This document shows positions 14,313-22,476 of a DNA stretch of 22,704 nt, piece by piece. The notes under the pieces were generated by a model that was not told the DNA's origin, ran no database searches, and saw only the letters and a program-made list of their open reading frames with translations. Origin of the DNA: Alphaproteobacteria bacterium (GTDB taxonomy: Bacteria; Pseudomonadota; Alphaproteobacteria; UBA2136; JALTLI01); assembly GCA_027005635.1 (NCBI GenBank), contig JALTLI010000060.1, forward strand, positions 1 through 22,704, read 5' to 3'. The position numbers were made by a program, and so were the translations under genes. Numbering within the stretch: the stretch's first letter is position 1; every line of letters begins with the position of its first letter.

Positions 14313-15532
14313 GAACGAAGCACCTCTACTGGGTCCATTCTGCCTGCACGCCAAGCAGGATACAAACTAGCAAGTAATGTTAACAATAAGCTTACGCCTA
14401 CAATTATTCCTATATCACTAAATACTACTTTTGAAGGTAGCTCATCTAAAAAGTAGCCCTCACCAGAAAAAATAGATGCTCCTGTTAATTTTTCTATAAA
14501 ACTAACTATAGGTTCCAAATATTTAACAATTAATAAACCAACAACAGTACCCAAAGTAGTACCAAAACCGCCAATAAGAACACCATTTAAAAAGAATATA
14601 TTTAAAATTTGTTTACGTTTTGCGCCCATTGTTCGCATAATTGCAATATCTCCGCGTTTATCATTTACTAGCATCATTTGCCCTGTAATAATATTAAAGG
14701 CAGCCACAACAACTATTAAGCTTAAAATAATAAACATAGATACCCGTTCCACCTCTAATGCAGAAAAGAATTGGCGGTTAGCCTGTTTCCATGTACGAAT
14801 TGAAGTGTATTTATCAGTTACTTTTTGCATAAAGGGGATTAATTCTTCAACTTTTGATGGGTTATTAACATAAATATCTAAGGCACTTATGCCATCTTTA
14901 AGTTTAAAGAATTTCTGGGCATCAGTTATGTTCATATAAATCAAACCATCATCATATTCATTCATACCAATATCAAAAATAGCCCCAACTTTCATAGGTA
15001 CCATACGTGGAATAAAGCCCATAACGGTACGTGTTCCCTGCGGAGAAAGTAAAGTTAACTGACTACCAACATTCAAACCTAAATTACGTGCCATACCAAC
15101 ACCTATAGCAATGGTATTTTTATTCAACAAGTTGTTGAATTTTCCTTCTTTAATGTTTGATTTTACTATATTTTTATTATCATTTATCATCATGCCACGT
15201 ACTAACGCACCATTGGCATTACGCTTAGAAATAACCATAGCCTGACCAAGTACAAATGGCTGAGCTTTAATAATATCATCATTTTTAATTAATTTTTGCT
15301 GATAAAGCTGGGCTTTTTGCAAAGTTAAACCAACTTCACTAATTGCAGCATGACCTGTCATACCTAAAATTCTACTAAGTAGTTCAGTTCTAAACCCATT
15401 CATAACGCTCATTACTACAATTAAAGATGCAACACCTAAAACAATACCAGAAATAGAAAACCACGTAACAACACGAGAAAAACCGCGTCGTGCCTTCATG
15501 TATCTTGTTATTGTTTTTGTATAAAAGCTCAT
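14309..15532 (-). CDS. lolC: Lipoprotein-releasing permease, LolC/LolE family
   Basis: Membrane subunit of the Lol lipoprotein exporter, 407 residues with the MacB/FtsX layout. TM1 is at about 24-45 (within VVTWFSISGIVLGVASLIVV), followed by the start of a large periplasmic domain (MNGFRTELLSRILGMTGH, then about 60-260). Three TM segments lie near 265-287, 312-337 and 372-393, and the end YPAWRAGRMDPVEVLR is characteristic. Only one such gene is present, so a homodimeric permease of the single-gene (LolF-like) type is likely, as in many alphaproteobacteria. It starts 4 nt after the rluD stop and overlaps lolD, which shows a tight operon. Confidence 0.93.
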   Translation of the reverse strand: MSFYTKTITRYMKARRGFSRVVTWFSISGIVLGVASLIVVMSVMNGFRTELLSRILGMTGHAAISEVGLTLQKAQLYQQKLIKNDDIIKAQPFVLGQAMVISKRNANGALVRGMMINDNKNIVKSNIKEGKFNNLLNKNTIAIGVGMARNLGLNVGSQLTLLSPQGTRTVMGFIPRMVPMKVGAIFDIGMNEYDDGLIYMNITDAQKFFKLKDGISALDIYVNNPSKVEELIPFMQKVTDKYTSIRTWKQANRQFFSALEVERVSMFIILSLIVVVAAFNIITGQMMLVNDKRGDIAIMRTMGAKRKQILNIFFLNGVLIGGFGTTLGTVVGLLIVKYLEPIVSFIEKLTGASIFSGEGYFLDELPSKVVFSDIGIIVGVSLLLTLLASLYPAWRAGRMDPVEVLRS

Positions 15533-15536
15533 ATTT

Positions 15537-16511
15537 TTACTTTAACACATCAACTAAATCTTGCATATCTTTTGGTAGAGGGGCTTCAAATAAAAGTTCT
15601 TCACCTGTTGTTGGGTGCTTAAAACCAAGTACCGATGCATGAAGCATTTGTCTGCCAACATTTTTTACAATTTCCTGTGCTTTTTCAGGAAGCTGTTTAA
15701 TGCAACCATTTACTCCACGGTTAAAATAAGCAGGATCACCCATAACACCATGATGAATATACTTCATATGAACACGAATTTGATGAGTTCTACCAGTATG
15801 AAGTTTTAAACGTATTTGCGAAGCGTAAGTACCAAACCGTTTAGCCACTTCATAAGTTGTATGAGCTGTTTTTCCGCGTTTACTCTCATCTTCTCCACAC
15901 TGGCTAAGTACTGCCATTTTTTTACGATTTTTAGGATGACGACCAATAATATTCTTAACTTCACCATTTGTAGGATGAGGAATTCCGTAACATAAAGCAT
16001 CATAAAACCTAGTTAAAGTGCGCCTTGCAAACTGTTTACTTAAATAATTATGGCTATAATCTGTTTTGGCAACAACCATAACTCCGCTGGTGCCTTTATC
16101 AAGCCTATGGACAATTCCAGGGCGTTCAACACCACCAATACCAGCTAATTCACCTTTACAATGATAAAGCAAAGCATTAACAACAGTACCATTAGGCGTT
16201 CCCATAGCAGGATGAACCGCCATGCCCGCTGGTTTATTTATAATAATAAGTTCTTTATCTTCGTATAATATTTCTAGTGGAATGTTTTCTCCAACAACTT
16301 CGGTAGAAATAGGTGCAGGTTCTTCCACCGTAATAATATCACCATCATTAGTTTTTAAAGCTGGATTTAATGATTTCTCACCATTTAAAGTAACAAAACC
16401 TTTAGCAATAAAACGCTGAACCTGCGAACGGCTAATAGTACCCATTTGTTGAGTTATGTATTTATCTAGCCGTTGCTTTGCTGGTGCTGGTGGTAATTCT
16501 ACTTTTTTCAT
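15537..16511 (-). CDS. rluD: 23S rRNA pseudouridine synthase, RluD family
   Basis: Converts uridines to pseudouridine in 23S rRNA (helix 69 in the RluD case), supporting ribosome assembly. The 324-residue product has an N-terminal S4 RNA-binding domain (about 12-60, RLDKYITQQ...ISRSQVQRFIAKGFVTLNG) and the catalytic domain. IINKPAGMAVHP (90-101) and GIVHRLDKGTSGVMVVAK (132-149) are visible, with Asp138 as nucleophile, and LHTGRTHQIRVHM follows. The ATG directly abuts the mrp stop (TAAATG) and its own stop lies 4 nt before lolC. An rluD near rpoH is a common alphaproteobacterial arrangement. RluC/RluD distinction rests on context and overall similarity. Confidence 0.92.
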   Translation of the reverse strand: MKKVELPPAPAKQRLDKYITQQMGTISRSQVQRFIAKGFVTLNGEKSLNPALKTNDGDIITVEEPAPISTEVVGENIPLEILYEDKELIIINKPAGMAVHPAMGTPNGTVVNALLYHCKGELAGIGGVERPGIVHRLDKGTSGVMVVAKTDYSHNYLSKQFARRTLTRFYDALCYGIPHPTNGEVKNIIGRHPKNRKKMAVLSQCGEDESKRGKTAHTTYEVAKRFGTYASQIRLKLHTGRTHQIRVHMKYIHHGVMGDPAYFNRGVNGCIKQLPEKAQEIVKNVGRQMLHASVLGFKHPTTGEELLFEAPLPKDMQDLVDVLK

Positions 16512-17339
16512 TTACTCAATAACAACCTTAACTTTATCATCAGATACAGTTTGTGAAACAGGTATATTATCCAATTTTTCAGTAATTTTATCAGCTAAAT
16601 TACGGTAAATTTTAGCTTGCGGATTATTTGCCATATTTAATACAACAGGACGTCCTTCATCGGTATGTAAACGAATTCCTAAATCTAGTGGAATTTGAGC
16701 TAGAACGTCTAATTCCATTTCTTCCGCCATTTTAATAGCACCGTTATTACCAAATATATGGCTTTCATGCCCACATTCAGTACATATAAAGGTAGACATA
16801 TTTTCCACCATGCCCAAAATAGGTACATCTACTTTTTTAAACATATTAATAGCTTTTTTTACATCCATTAAGGCAATATCTTGTGGAGTTGAAACTATAA
16901 CTGCCCCGCTAATTTCCACCAAACTTGCCATAGACATTTGCACATCACCTGTTCCTGGTGGCATATCTACTACTAAAACATCAAGTTCTCCCCAGTTTGT
17001 TTGAAATAACATTTGCTTTAAGGCAGAACCAAGCATAGGACCGCGCCACACAATAGGTTCACCCTCTTCCACCAAAAAACCCATGCTCATACACTTTACA
17101 CCATGAGCAACTGCCGGTGTAATTTGTTTACCATCTTCACTAACAGGAAAAGAGCTTTGATTAACCCCCAACATTTTAGGAACTGACGGGCCGTAAATAT
17201 CTGCATCTAATAGGCCAATTTTTTGCCCATTAACACTTAAAGCAACTGCTAAATTCATGGCTGTCGCTGATTTACCAACTCCTCCTTTACCAGAACCAAC
17301 AATTATAATATGTTTAACACCTGAAATTTTTTGTTTCAT
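16512..17339 (-). CDS. mrp: Mrp/ApbC-type P-loop Fe-S carrier ATPase, short form
   Basis: An Mrp/NBP35-family ATPase that carries Fe-S clusters to apoproteins. From ATG 17339 it is 275 residues. It shows the deviant Walker A GSGKGGVGKS (15-24), DADIYGPSVPKMLG (45-58), DMPPGTGD (125-132) and the cluster-binding CxxC (Cys186, Cys189 in ICTECGHESHIFG). The usual N-terminal DUF59 domain is absent: the protein begins almost at the P-loop strand. An in-frame ATG at 17420 would add 27 residues rich in Lys, Tyr and Phe that do not resemble DUF59 and lack a ribosome binding site. The chosen start has only a distant AGGA (14 nt). First gene of the mrp-rluD-lolC-lolD operon. Confidence 0.9.
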   Translation of the reverse strand: MKQKISGVKHIIIVGSGKGGVGKSATAMNLAVALSVNGQKIGLLDADIYGPSVPKMLGVNQSSFPVSEDGKQITPAVAHGVKCMSMGFLVEEGEPIVWRGPMLGSALKQMLFQTNWGELDVLVVDMPPGTGDVQMSMASLVEISGAVIVSTPQDIALMDVKKAINMFKKVDVPILGMVENMSTFICTECGHESHIFGNNGAIKMAEEMELDVLAQIPLDLGIRLHTDEGRPVVLNMANNPQAKIYRNLADKITEKLDNIPVSQTVSDDKVKVVIE

Positions 17340-17492
17340 TTTTATATATTTTTTCCTATTTTTTAGTGAGATATAACTAATTTGCTTAAAATTAACATAT
17401 TTTTGTAAATAAAAAAACATCTAAAAGAGTATGGATATCTTACAATTTAGGAAAATTACATACAATCTAACTTATTGAAATAATAATAAAAT

Positions 17493-17527
17493 TGACATTA
17501 CAAGCCACAATGTCAGAAAAATGTCAG
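17493..17527. promoter_or_regulatory. Repeat cluster between mrp and rpoH (operator-like)
   Basis: TGACATT (17493-17499) and AATGTCA (17509-17515) form an inverted repeat with a 9-bp gap. The right arm is repeated as AATGTCAG at 17520-17527, 11 bp (one helical turn) from the copy at 17509-17516. The spacing on one DNA face suggests a protein binding site serving mrp, rpoH or both. The protein is unknown. Confidence 0.45.
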
Positions 17528-17578
17528 TAAAGAATTTTTATCCACCCCATAAGAGATAGACGAACAAGAAACAAGTGG

Positions 17579-17608
17579 TTGACAAAAAGTTTAATAAAAA
17601 AATATATA
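17579..17608 (+). promoter_or_regulatory. Sigma-70 type promoter of rpoH
   Basis: A perfect TTGACA (17579-17584), an 18-bp spacer and TATATA (17603-17608) give a transcript with a leader of roughly 25-30 nt that contains the GAGGGG ribosome binding site ahead of ATG 17641. This is the best promoter match in the window. Confidence 0.65.
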
Positions 17609-17640
17609 AACCGCTATAAAAAAGCATGAGGGGAAAATAA

Positions 17641-18501
17641 ATGACAATAACGCATTCAAGAGACGCTTTACAGCTATATCTTAATTCAATTCAGCATTAT
17701 AAAGTGCTAAGTTTTGAAGATGAGCAAGCCCTAGCAAAAGATTGGGTAAAAAATGGCAATAAAGCAGCAGCAGAAAAATTAACTAAAAGCCACTTACGTT
17801 TAGTAGTAAAAGTTGCTTTAGGTTTTCGTGGTTACGGCTTACCAATTAGTGAAATTATCCAAGAAGGTAATATTGGTTTAATGCATGCTATAACACGTTT
17901 TGATCCAGAAAAAGGCTTCAGACTTTCAACTTATGCAATGTGGTGGATACGTGCATCTATTCAGGAATATGTATTAAATTCATGGTCATTAGTAAAAATT
18001 GGTACAACCGCAGCACAGAAAAAATTATTTTTTAACTTACGTAAATTACGTAATAAATTAAAAGAAGTTTCATCTAACGGATTAACAGAAGAAGGTATAG
18101 ATTTTATTGCCAATGAGCTTAATGTTAGGCGTAAAGATGTAATGAGTATGGATCAACGGATGATGACAGGTGATCAAAGCCTAAATGCTGTTGTTTCTAG
18201 CGAGATCGGTAGTGAATGGATAGATTGGTTAGTTTCTGACGAGCCAAGCCAAGAAGAAGTTTACAGCGATAACGAAGAGCTTTTAAAGCGTATACATACG
18301 CTAGAAGAAGCAATGAGTAAATTAGACGAGAGAGAAAGAGAAATACTTCATTCCCGCCGCCTCCTGGACGTGGATGATACTCCAACTTTGGAACAACTAA
18401 GCCAAAAGTTCGGAATTTCAAGAGAGCGAGTACGTCAGCTAGAAATGCGCGCTTTCGATAAAGTTAAAAAGCATATGAATAAAACTGTTTATGCTGCTTA
18501 A
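17641..18501 (+). CDS. rpoH: Heat-shock sigma factor RpoH (sigma-32)
   Basis: Directs RNA polymerase to heat-shock promoters (chaperones, proteases). The 286-residue product is canonical. Region 1.2/2.1 has LSFEDEQALAKDW and HLRLVVKVALGFRGYGLP. Region 2.3-2.4 is YAMWWIRASIQEYVLNSWSLVK with the Trp pair at 101-102. The RpoH box is QKKLFFNLRK (126-135). Region 4.2 is LEQLSQKFGISRERVRQLEMRA (250-271). GAGGGG lies 7 nt before the ATG. In proteobacteria RpoH is usually degraded by FtsH, which is encoded 2 kb away in the convergent operon. It shares the terminator at 18522-18551 with that operon. It diverges from mrp. Confidence 0.96.
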   Translation: MTITHSRDALQLYLNSIQHYKVLSFEDEQALAKDWVKNGNKAAAEKLTKSHLRLVVKVALGFRGYGLPISEIIQEGNIGLMHAITRFDPEKGFRLSTYAMWWIRASIQEYVLNSWSLVKIGTTAAQKKLFFNLRKLRNKLKEVSSNGLTEEGIDFIANELNVRRKDVMSMDQRMMTGDQSLNAVVSSEIGSEWIDWLVSDEPSQEEVYSDNEELLKRIHTLEEAMSKLDEREREILHSRRLLDVDDTPTLEQLSQKFGISRERVRQLEMRAFDKVKKHMNKTVYAA

Positions 18502-18521
18502 CTAAAAAATATCCTCTCAAC

Positions 18522-18551
18522 AAAAAAGCCCTTATAGCTGGGGGCTTTTTT
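18522..18551. terminator. Bidirectional intrinsic terminator, rpoH / glmM
   Basis: AAAAAAGCCC (18522-18531) pairs with GGGCTTTTTT (18542-18551) over a 10-nt loop. The A-run and T-run make it work on both strands. It is 20 bp after the rpoH stop and 22 bp after the glmM stop. Confidence 0.92.
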
Positions 18552-18573
18552 GATTAGCTATAGTAATTTCAAC

Positions 18574-19932
18574 CTAAGCAACAACAAGTTCCATAGTCTC
18601 AACTAATGATTTTGTATAATTTTCAACCATATCAGTTTCTCTAGCTTCAACCATAACCCTGACTAATGGTTCTGTTCCAGATTTACGGATAAGAATTCTA
18701 CCATCGCCATTTAAATCTTGTTCTATATTTTTAATATATGAAGTAACTTTGGAATTTGTTAACATTTCTTCTGCTATTTTATCATTTTCTACTTTTATAT
18801 TATGGAGTTTTTGCGGAAATGCCTTAAATGTTGAACCTAAAGTTGAAGCATTTGTGCTTTCTTCTTTCATAACATCTAAAAATTGAAGAGCTGCTAGTAA
18901 ACCATCACCTGTTGTTGCGTAATCAGAAAAAATAACATGCCCAGAAGATTCTCCGCCAATATTATGTCCATCTTCACGCATGGCAAGCCCAACGTGATGA
19001 TCTCCAACTGGGGTTCTAACAAATTCAATATCTAAATCTTTAAAATATTCTTCCATACCCATATTAGACATTACCGTACCAACAACCCCTTTTTTCAAGG
19101 TTTTCTTTTTATGCATATTAGTTGCAATTGCTGCAATAATTTGGTCTCCATCTAATACTTTGCCATTTTCATCACACATAATTAAACGGTCTGCATCTCC
19201 ATCTAGGGAAATACCTAAATCTGCGCCGTGGCTTTTAACTGCATCACACATTGCTTGAGGATGAACAGCGCCACAATTTCTATTAATATTATGTCCATCA
19301 GGATCACAGCCAATTCTTACAACTTGCGCACCAAGTTCCCATAATACTTTTGGTGCAATTTTATAAGCAGCACCATTTGCGCAATCAACAACAATTCTTA
19401 GACCTTCCAAAGAAAGATTTTTGGGCACAGACATTTTACAAAATTCAGTATAACGACCAATAGCATCATCTAAGCGTACAGATTTACCAATTTTATCTGG
19501 TGAAACAAGCTTAATTTCATCTGGATTTTCCATTAAGTGTTCAATTTCATCTTGCATTTTATGAGAAATTTTCACCCCATCAGAACCAAAAATTTTAATA
19601 CCATTATCAATAAACTCATTATGAGAAGCAGTTACCATAACCCCAATATCAGAGCGTAAACTTTGCGTAAGCATAGCAACAGCAGGTGTAGGCAAAGGCC
19701 CAACAATTAAACAGTAAAAACCCATACTAGTAAAACCAGATTGCAAAGCAGATTCCAGCATATAACCAGAAAGGCGTGTATCCTTGCCAATAACTACAGT
19801 TGGTCTACCGTGTGGGCTGTATTTACGAAAAACTTGCCCTGTTGCCTGCCCTAAACGCATTGCAAGCTCAGATGTTATTGGTGCAGTATTAGCAACCCCG
19901 CGTACACCATCTGTTCCAAAATATTTAGCCAT
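18574..19932 (-). CDS. glmM: Phosphoglucosamine mutase
   Basis: Interconverts glucosamine-6-phosphate and glucosamine-1-phosphate on the route to UDP-GlcNAc for peptidoglycan and lipopolysaccharide. Its 452 residues are the usual length. Start KYFGTDGVRG (3-12); active-site phosphoserine Ser103 in TASHNEFIDNGIKIF (the common SHNP reads SHNE here); metal loop DGDADR (244-249); sugar loop GGESSGH (326-332); phosphate loop RKSGTEPLVRVM (416-427). AGGA lies 6 nt before the ATG. The start overlaps the end of the NUDIX gene by 8 bp, so translation is probably coupled. Third gene of ftsH-NUDIX-glmM; ftsH close to glmM is common in proteobacteria. Confidence 0.96.
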   Translation of the reverse strand: MAKYFGTDGVRGVANTAPITSELAMRLGQATGQVFRKYSPHGRPTVVIGKDTRLSGYMLESALQSGFTSMGFYCLIVGPLPTPAVAMLTQSLRSDIGVMVTASHNEFIDNGIKIFGSDGVKISHKMQDEIEHLMENPDEIKLVSPDKIGKSVRLDDAIGRYTEFCKMSVPKNLSLEGLRIVVDCANGAAYKIAPKVLWELGAQVVRIGCDPDGHNINRNCGAVHPQAMCDAVKSHGADLGISLDGDADRLIMCDENGKVLDGDQIIAAIATNMHKKKTLKKGVVGTVMSNMGMEEYFKDLDIEFVRTPVGDHHVGLAMREDGHNIGGESSGHVIFSDYATTGDGLLAALQFLDVMKEESTNASTLGSTFKAFPQKLHNIKVENDKIAEEMLTNSKVTSYIKNIEQDLNGDGRILIRKSGTEPLVRVMVEARETDMVENYTKSLVETMELVVA

Positions 19933-20455
19933 TATTTATCCTATCATTAATAATTTTATCGGCCTCTTTTAAAAGAGATAAATCCCGTGTATTTATAAAC
20001 CTAGCCTGATAATCAGCATGTTCTTTTTCTGCTGTTAAAATATTTATAGATTTTTTTAAATCAACCCATTTCAAAGAAAATTCATTTGCTATTTCACCAT
20101 TATCAAAACTTGGTAAACCTTTTTCACCTTTTACCTTAGATATAAAACAATATGATGTTTGAAACAATCCAAAACGTCCTAAATACTCTTCAGTAATTCC
20201 AAGTTCTTGTGCATCACAAAAATAACAACCAGCTTCTTCTAAAAGTTCTCTTTTTAATGCTTCTATAATAGTTTCATCACCTTCAACTCCACCACCAGGA
20301 AGTTTGTGGTATTTATCTTTACCAACAAATATTAAAGCAATTAAGTTATTTTCATCAATCAAAATAGAACGTGCAGCAGTACGAGTATTAGAAAAATCAG
20401 TATTTATTGATTCAAAACCAATATCTATATCTCTGATTGTTGCAATAGTTTTCAC
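19925..20455 (-). CDS. NUDIX hydrolase
   Basis: A NUDIX-fold hydrolase of unknown substrate, 176 residues. The NUDIX box is complete at 55-77: Gly55, Glu61, then RELLEEAGC (69-77), with the Mg2+-binding glutamates REXXEE intact. The core begins with TRTAARSILIDENNLIALIF and KLPGGGVE. The start codon is GTG (20455), 3 nt after the ftsH stop (TAG, then an in-phase TAA). AAGGA lies about 10 nt upstream, inside ftsH. Its end overlaps glmM by 8 bp. In many relatives folP lies between ftsH and glmM; here this gene takes that place. Residues 150-176 form a charged helical tail. A nucleotide-pool or metabolite clean-up role is general to the family and not proven here. Confidence 0.9.
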   Translation of the reverse strand: MKTIATIRDIDIGFESINTDFSNTRTAARSILIDENNLIALIFVGKDKYHKLPGGGVEGDETIIEALKRELLEEAGCYFCDAQELGITEEYLGRFGLFQTSYCFISKVKGEKGLPSFDNGEIANEFSLKWVDLKKSINILTAEKEHADYQARFINTRDLSLLKEADKIINDRINNG

Positions 20456-20458
20456 TTA

Positions 20459-22402
20459 CTATTTATCCTTTTTAATTTTTTTAATAATTTTCTTTTTAGC
20501 TGTTTTTTTTGTTTGCTTTTTATCTTTATCTTTAGTAGTAGCTTTTTTATCTACTGTTTTTTTTGCTTTTCTCTTTTTAGCAAGGCGAGATTCTTTTTTA
20601 ACTATAACTTTTTTACCAGCTAACAAATCATCTATTTGTTTTTTATCTAGTGTTTCATATTCAAGCAATGCTTCTGCAAGCATATGAAGTTCTTTCATGT
20701 GCTTTTTTAATATTTTTTTACAACGTTCATAGTTAGTAGAAATAAATTTATCAGTTTCTTCATCAACTTCAGTTGCTGTAGTTTCAGACATTTGTTTACG
20801 GTTTCCCATATCTCTACCTAAAAATACTTCAGATTGGTTATCAGCAAAAGCTCTTGGCCCCATTTTCTCGCTCATACCCCATAAGCATACCATTTTATGT
20901 GCAATATCAGATGCTCTTTCAATATCATTACTTGCACCTGTTGTTAGTTGATCCAAAATAAGCTCTTCTGCTAAACGACCACCCATTAAAATAGTAATTT
21001 GATTTTCTAGGTATTTTTTATCATAAGTAACTTTATCTTCTTCTGGCAGAGACATTGTTACACCTAAAGCCCTGCCACGAGGAATAATTGTTACTTTATG
21101 TAACGGATCAGCCGGACCATCAACAAATAATGTTGCAATGGCATGTCCTGCTTCATGGTATGCAGTTGTTTTTTTCTGTTCATCTGTCATTACTGCGCTT
21201 TTACGTTCTGCGCCCATCATTACCTTATCTTTGGCACTTTCAAAATCTGCCATATCAACAAGACGTTTATCACCTCTTGCACCCATTAATGCTGCTTCGT
21301 TAACTAGGTTTGCAAGGTCCGCCCCGCTAAAACCTGGTGTACCTCTTGCAATAACTTTTGCATCAACATCTGTAGCAATTGGTATTTTACGCATATGAAC
21401 TGTTAAAATTTGTTCTCTACCTTTAATATCTGGCAATGGAACAACAACTTGTCTATCAAATCTACCAGGGCGAAGTAATGCAGGATCTAGTACATCTGGT
21501 CGGTTAGTAGCAGCAATTAAAATTACTCCTTCATTAGATCCAAAGCCATCCATTTCCACAAGTAATTGGTTTAAAGTTTGTTCACGTTCATCGTTACCGC
21601 CACCTACTCCGGCACCACGATGACGACCAACAGCATCAATTTCATCAATAAAAATAATACATGGAGAATTCTTTTTACCCTGTTCAAATAAATCACGAAC
21701 ACGAGAAGCACCAACACCAACAAACATTTCCACAAAATCAGAACCTGAGATTGAGAAAAATGGAACACCAGCTTCCCCTGCAACTGATCTAGCAAGTAAT
21801 GTTTTACCAGTACCAGGTTGCCCCATAAGTAAAACACCTTTTGGTAATTTACCACCTAAACGTTGGAATTTACTAGGATCTTTTAAAAACTCAACTATTT
21901 CACTAAGCTCGTGTTTAGCTTCTTCAACACCTGCAACATCATCAAAATTAACTTTGATTTCATTTTCAGTTAACATTGTAGCCTTAGATTTACCAAAACT
22001 CATGGCACCTTTTCCGCCACCACCCATTTGCTTCATAACAAAAATCCAAACACCAATAATTAAAACAAATGGTAATAATTGTAATAAAATTGAAACAAGA
22101 ATAGAACGCCCTTCTGCATCTTCAACAACAATATTAACCCCGCTTTTGCGCATTTCTTTAACCATATCTGGATCATACGGAGAGGTTGTTGATATTTTCT
22201 CACCATTTGTACGTATGGCAGAAAGTTTATTTCCTTTTATTAATATTTCAGAAATTTCTTTATTATCTATCATATTTAGCATTTCAGAATAACTTACTTC
22301 GCCTTTTTTAATTTCGTCTTGTTGAGCTAAGCTACCATATAGTGCCATTGCACCAAAAACTATTGCTGCCCAAATGAAAATATTACGTCCTGATTGATTC
22401 AC
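20459..22402 (-). CDS. ftsH: ATP-dependent zinc metalloprotease FtsH
   Basis: Membrane-anchored AAA+ protease that degrades membrane proteins and short-lived regulators, in many proteobacteria including RpoH. The 647-residue product starts at GTG 22402 with GGAG 8 nt upstream. TM1 is at about 8-25, a periplasmic domain at 26-100, and TM2 at about 101-124. A Gly-rich linker leads to the AAA domain with Walker A GQPGTGKT (194-201; Gln195 where Pro is usual), Walker B IIFIDEIDA (249-257), and arginine fingers in LLRPGRFDR (309-317). The zinc site is HEAGH (416-420) with Asp493 as third ligand. The last 45 residues are a poly-lysine-like tail (from about 602) not typical of FtsH. First gene of ftsH-NUDIX-glmM. 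Confidence 0.97.
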   Translation of the reverse strand: MNQSGRNIFIWAAIVFGAMALYGSLAQQDEIKKGEVSYSEMLNMIDNKEISEILIKGNKLSAIRTNGEKISTTSPYDPDMVKEMRKSGVNIVVEDAEGRSILVSILLQLLPFVLIIGVWIFVMKQMGGGGKGAMSFGKSKATMLTENEIKVNFDDVAGVEEAKHELSEIVEFLKDPSKFQRLGGKLPKGVLLMGQPGTGKTLLARSVAGEAGVPFFSISGSDFVEMFVGVGASRVRDLFEQGKKNSPCIIFIDEIDAVGRHRGAGVGGGNDEREQTLNQLLVEMDGFGSNEGVILIAATNRPDVLDPALLRPGRFDRQVVVPLPDIKGREQILTVHMRKIPIATDVDAKVIARGTPGFSGADLANLVNEAALMGARGDKRLVDMADFESAKDKVMMGAERKSAVMTDEQKKTTAYHEAGHAIATLFVDGPADPLHKVTIIPRGRALGVTMSLPEEDKVTYDKKYLENQITILMGGRLAEELILDQLTTGASNDIERASDIAHKMVCLWGMSEKMGPRAFADNQSEVFLGRDMGNRKQMSETTATEVDEETDKFISTNYERCKKILKKHMKELHMLAEALLEYETLDKKQIDDLLAGKKVIVKKESRLAKKRKAKKTVDKKATTKDKDKKQTKKTAKKKIIKKIKKDK

Positions 22403-22476
22403 CGAAGAACTCCGTTTATATTGTTAATAATTATTTGCTGGATTTTAAGCTGATGCTTATATAAACGCAAGCAAAA

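Noticed and set aside
14313..14354. A longer LolD start at ATG 14354
   Set aside because: The 14 extra residues come from reading lolC's end in another frame. The ATGA overlap at 14309-14312 is the classic coupled start.
17524..17550. A heat-shock (sigma-32) promoter before rpoH, from CCCCAT at 17545-17550
   Set aside because: No CTTGAA-like -35 lies 13-15 bp upstream. The TTGACA-18-TATATA promoter nearer the gene is far better.
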